NCBI GenBank assembly: GCA_024232355.1
Contig: JAAEPW010000033.1
Location: 12,932-76,931, forward strand
Length of the DNA: 64,000 nt
Source: Chloroflexota bacterium
GTDB lineage: Bacteria; Chloroflexota; Anaerolineae; B4-G1
Reading direction: 5' to 3'
The stretch's first letter is position 1; each line of letters opens with the position of its first letter. Shown one piece after another: positions 62,559 through 64,000 of the stretch. The notes beneath the pieces are model-generated. The model was given only the letters and a program-made list of their open reading frames with translations, did no database searches and had not been told where the DNA came from. The translations under genes and the position numbers were made by a program.

Positions 62559-62627
62559 ATGGTACATTTGAATCACAAACTAAGGGTTGGAATCGCGATC
62601 GCGCTTGCGGCAGTTGCAAAAAGATAA
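62559..62627 (+). CDS. Possible 22-residue peptide or gene remnant
   Basis: GGAGAG lies eight bases before an ATG that opens the frame MVHLNHKLRVGIAIALAAVA, ending in KR and TAA. It looks like the start of a signal peptide cut short. It may be a remnant of a truncated gene or simply chance. Confidence 0.25.
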   Translation: MVHLNHKLRVGIAIALAAVAKR

Positions 62628-62646
62628 AGAATGAGAGGCTCGTGCA

Positions 62647-63780
62647 ATGGACGTTTACCAAAAACTAGCTCGGCATCTGGACGATTTGCCCGGTGGATTT
62701 CCACCCACCGAAAGCGGGGTGGAACTGCGCATCCTGCGTCGACTGTTCACAACCGAAGAAGCGGAACTGGCCCTGCATTTGCTCCTGATCCCCGAGGAAT
62801 CGCAAGTGATCGCGCACCGGGCCGGGATCGCTCCCCAAGAGGCTGCCCAGCGCCTGGATGAGATGGCCGGAAAGGGTCTCATATACAGCATCGAGTCCCA
62901 GGACCGTCCGCTCAAGTATATGGCGCTCCAGTACGTCATTGGAATCTGGGAGTTTCAACTGAACGACCTGGACCCGGAACTGATCCGAGATATGGAAGAG
63001 TATATGCCGGCCCTGCTGGACGAGACCTGGAAGGTCCCCCAGTTGCGCACCATTCCGGTGGGGCGCAGCATCGACGCTGACCTGATGGTGCTGCCGTACG
63101 AAAAGGCAAAAGAACTGGTGCAGGGTCACGAAAGGATCCTGGTGGCCCCCTGCATCTGTCGGCGGGAGCGTCGTTTGGTGGGTGAGGGCTGTGACAAGCT
63201 CGAGGAGAGTTGTCTCGTCTTTGGGAATGCAAGGGGGCTTTACGAGCGTAACGGCCTCGGCCGGGTAATCGACCAACAAGAGGCCCTGGACATCCTCAAA
63301 AGGGCCGATGAGGCTGGGCAGGTGTTGCAGCCTGCCAACTCGAAGAATCCCTCGATCATGTGTACCTGCTGTGGCTGTTGCTGCGGAGTGCTCAGGAACC
63401 TCAAGCTCCATCCCAAACCGGCCAGTCTCATCTCCAGCCCCTTTGTCGCCGCCGTCGATGCTGACACATGCATAGACTGCGGCATCTGTGAGGATCGTTG
63501 CCAGATGGATGCCCTATCGCTGGTGGATGGCACAATCTCCCTGGACATGGACCGCTGCATCGGCTGCGGGTTGTGCGTCAGCACGTGCCCCACGGGTGCT
63601 CTCACGCTGGTGCGCAAGCCAGATGTCGAGCAGCCTCACGTGCCCAAGAACATTCTCGAATCCTATGCCCGGTTGGCACGGGCGCGGGGCAAGCTGGGGT
63701 TTGCGGACTTGGTCAGGATGCCGCTCCGGTCTGTGGTAGATCGGGCGGTGGTGACAGTAAAACGGAGGAAATCCGAATGA
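62647..63780 (+). CDS. Ferredoxin-type Fe-S protein with N-terminal winged-helix-like region
   Basis: 377 residues. Residues about 35-85 look like a winged helix (TEEAELALHLLLIPEESQVI; AQRLDEMAGKGLIYS). A middle region has CICRRERRLVG with CDKLEESC, then the compact CTCCGCCCG cluster near residue 240. Two [4Fe-4S] ferredoxin motifs follow (CIDCGICEDRCQ and CIGCGLCVSTCPTGAL). This arrangement is common in anaerobes, often beside redox or methyl-transfer genes, with no settled role. Its stop overlaps the next start by three bases (ATGA). Confidence 0.85.
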   Translation: MDVYQKLARHLDDLPGGFPPTESGVELRILRRLFTTEEAELALHLLLIPEESQVIAHRAGIAPQEAAQRLDEMAGKGLIYSIESQDRPLKYMALQYVIGIWEFQLNDLDPELIRDMEEYMPALLDETWKVPQLRTIPVGRSIDADLMVLPYEKAKELVQGHERILVAPCICRRERRLVGEGCDKLEESCLVFGNARGLYERNGLGRVIDQQEALDILKRADEAGQVLQPANSKNPSIMCTCCGCCCGVLRNLKLHPKPASLISSPFVAAVDADTCIDCGICEDRCQMDALSLVDGTISLDMDRCIGCGLCVSTCPTGALTLVRKPDVEQPHVPKNILESYARLARARGKLGFADLVRMPLRSVVDRAVVTVKRRKSE

Positions 63781-64000
63781 ACGAACAAGAACAGCTGGAA
63801 CAAGCTATTCAGGCCCTAGAATCCCAACGCGCTGTCCTGGGCGACGCGGTAGTCGAGGCCGCCCTCGGCCCGATGCGGCGGCAACTGGCCGAGCTAGCAG
63901 TCTGTCGGAGTGAAATTTTACGTTCCATTTGTGGCCTATTTGTGAGTCTAAGTAGAGCTTCGTGCCCTAGTTTTGGTCAAATACAGACCCGAGCAGAGCA
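63777..64000 (+). CDS. 5' part of a cyclase/ATPase-like gene, interrupted or cut by window edge
   Basis: The start overlaps the Fe-S gene stop. The first 40 residues (LEQAIQALESQRAVLGDAVV; EAALGPMRRQLAELA) match the N-terminal coiled coil that precedes zinc-ribbon or class III cyclase domains in many Chloroflexota proteins. From about 63898 the sequence becomes AT-richer and the translation (SEILRSICGLFVSLSRASCP) no longer fits that family, although no stop occurs before the edge. An insertion sequence end or an assembly junction could explain it. Confidence 0.55.
   Translation, partial: MNEQEQLEQAIQALESQRAVLGDAVVEAALGPMRRQLAELAVCRSEILRSICGLFVSLSRASCPSFGQIQTRAE

Overview
The window looks like chromosomal DNA from an uncultured Chloroflexota bacterium, probably Anaerolineae-like. 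This is an inference from several traits: secreted proteins with DUF11-type repeats that end in YLPLVLR-like tails, a lipoprotein with a CDLPCWWG motif, many ABC-2 exporters, an MttB/corrinoid operon, and class III cyclase sensors. Most genes are moderately GC-rich. Three patches (14.5-15.8 kb, 33.9-34.6 kb, 36.1-36.5 kb) are visibly AT-richer and look transferred. I saw no rRNA, tRNA, CRISPR array or complete insertion sequence.

Layout. 0-8.5 kb, all minus: a partial methyltransferase, a repetitive membrane-anchored protein, a lipoprotein, and an amino-sugar operon (nagA, GH3 hexosaminidase, glucokinase) bracketed by the ATPase and permease of one ABC-2 exporter. 8.7-13.1 kb, minus: two tandem signal peptidases, then MttB-type methyltransferase, corrinoid protein and homocysteine methyltransferase, closed by a strong terminator. 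13.2-18.7 kb, plus: a stand-alone gyrase-A C-terminal-like propeller protein, an AT-rich radical SAM pair, and two tandem Hsp70-like genes; a decayed third Hsp70 fragment lies at 20.4 kb. 18.7-27 kb, minus: polyferredoxin membrane protein, Crp/Fnr regulator, an ABC-2 exporter with wHTH regulator and small membrane proteins (one frameshifted), and an EamA transporter. 27-32.1 kb, minus: a cytoplasmic molybdoenzyme with a small Fe-S partner, an MFS carrier with a CTG start and a frameshifted AraC regulator. 32.2-40.4 kb: further ABC-2 permeases without an ATPase, hypF, and an enolase-superfamily epimerase. 40.6-47.4 kb, plus: three secreted carbohydrate-related proteins in one operon.

The most unusual region is 47.5-61.7 kb, plus: a LolD/MacB-type ATPase, a substrate-binding lipoprotein, a hybrid histidine kinase, a single 2804-residue protein made of three complete FtsX/MacB-type permease modules fused to a two-sensor, HAMP and adenylate-cyclase receptor, and a nucleoside phosphorylase starting 2 bases after the cyclase stop. 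I read this as an ABC-type mechanotransmission or transport machine wired directly to cyclic-nucleotide output. The window ends with an unknown secreted protein, an Fe-S protein and the start of a gene whose sequence changes character near 63.9 kb.
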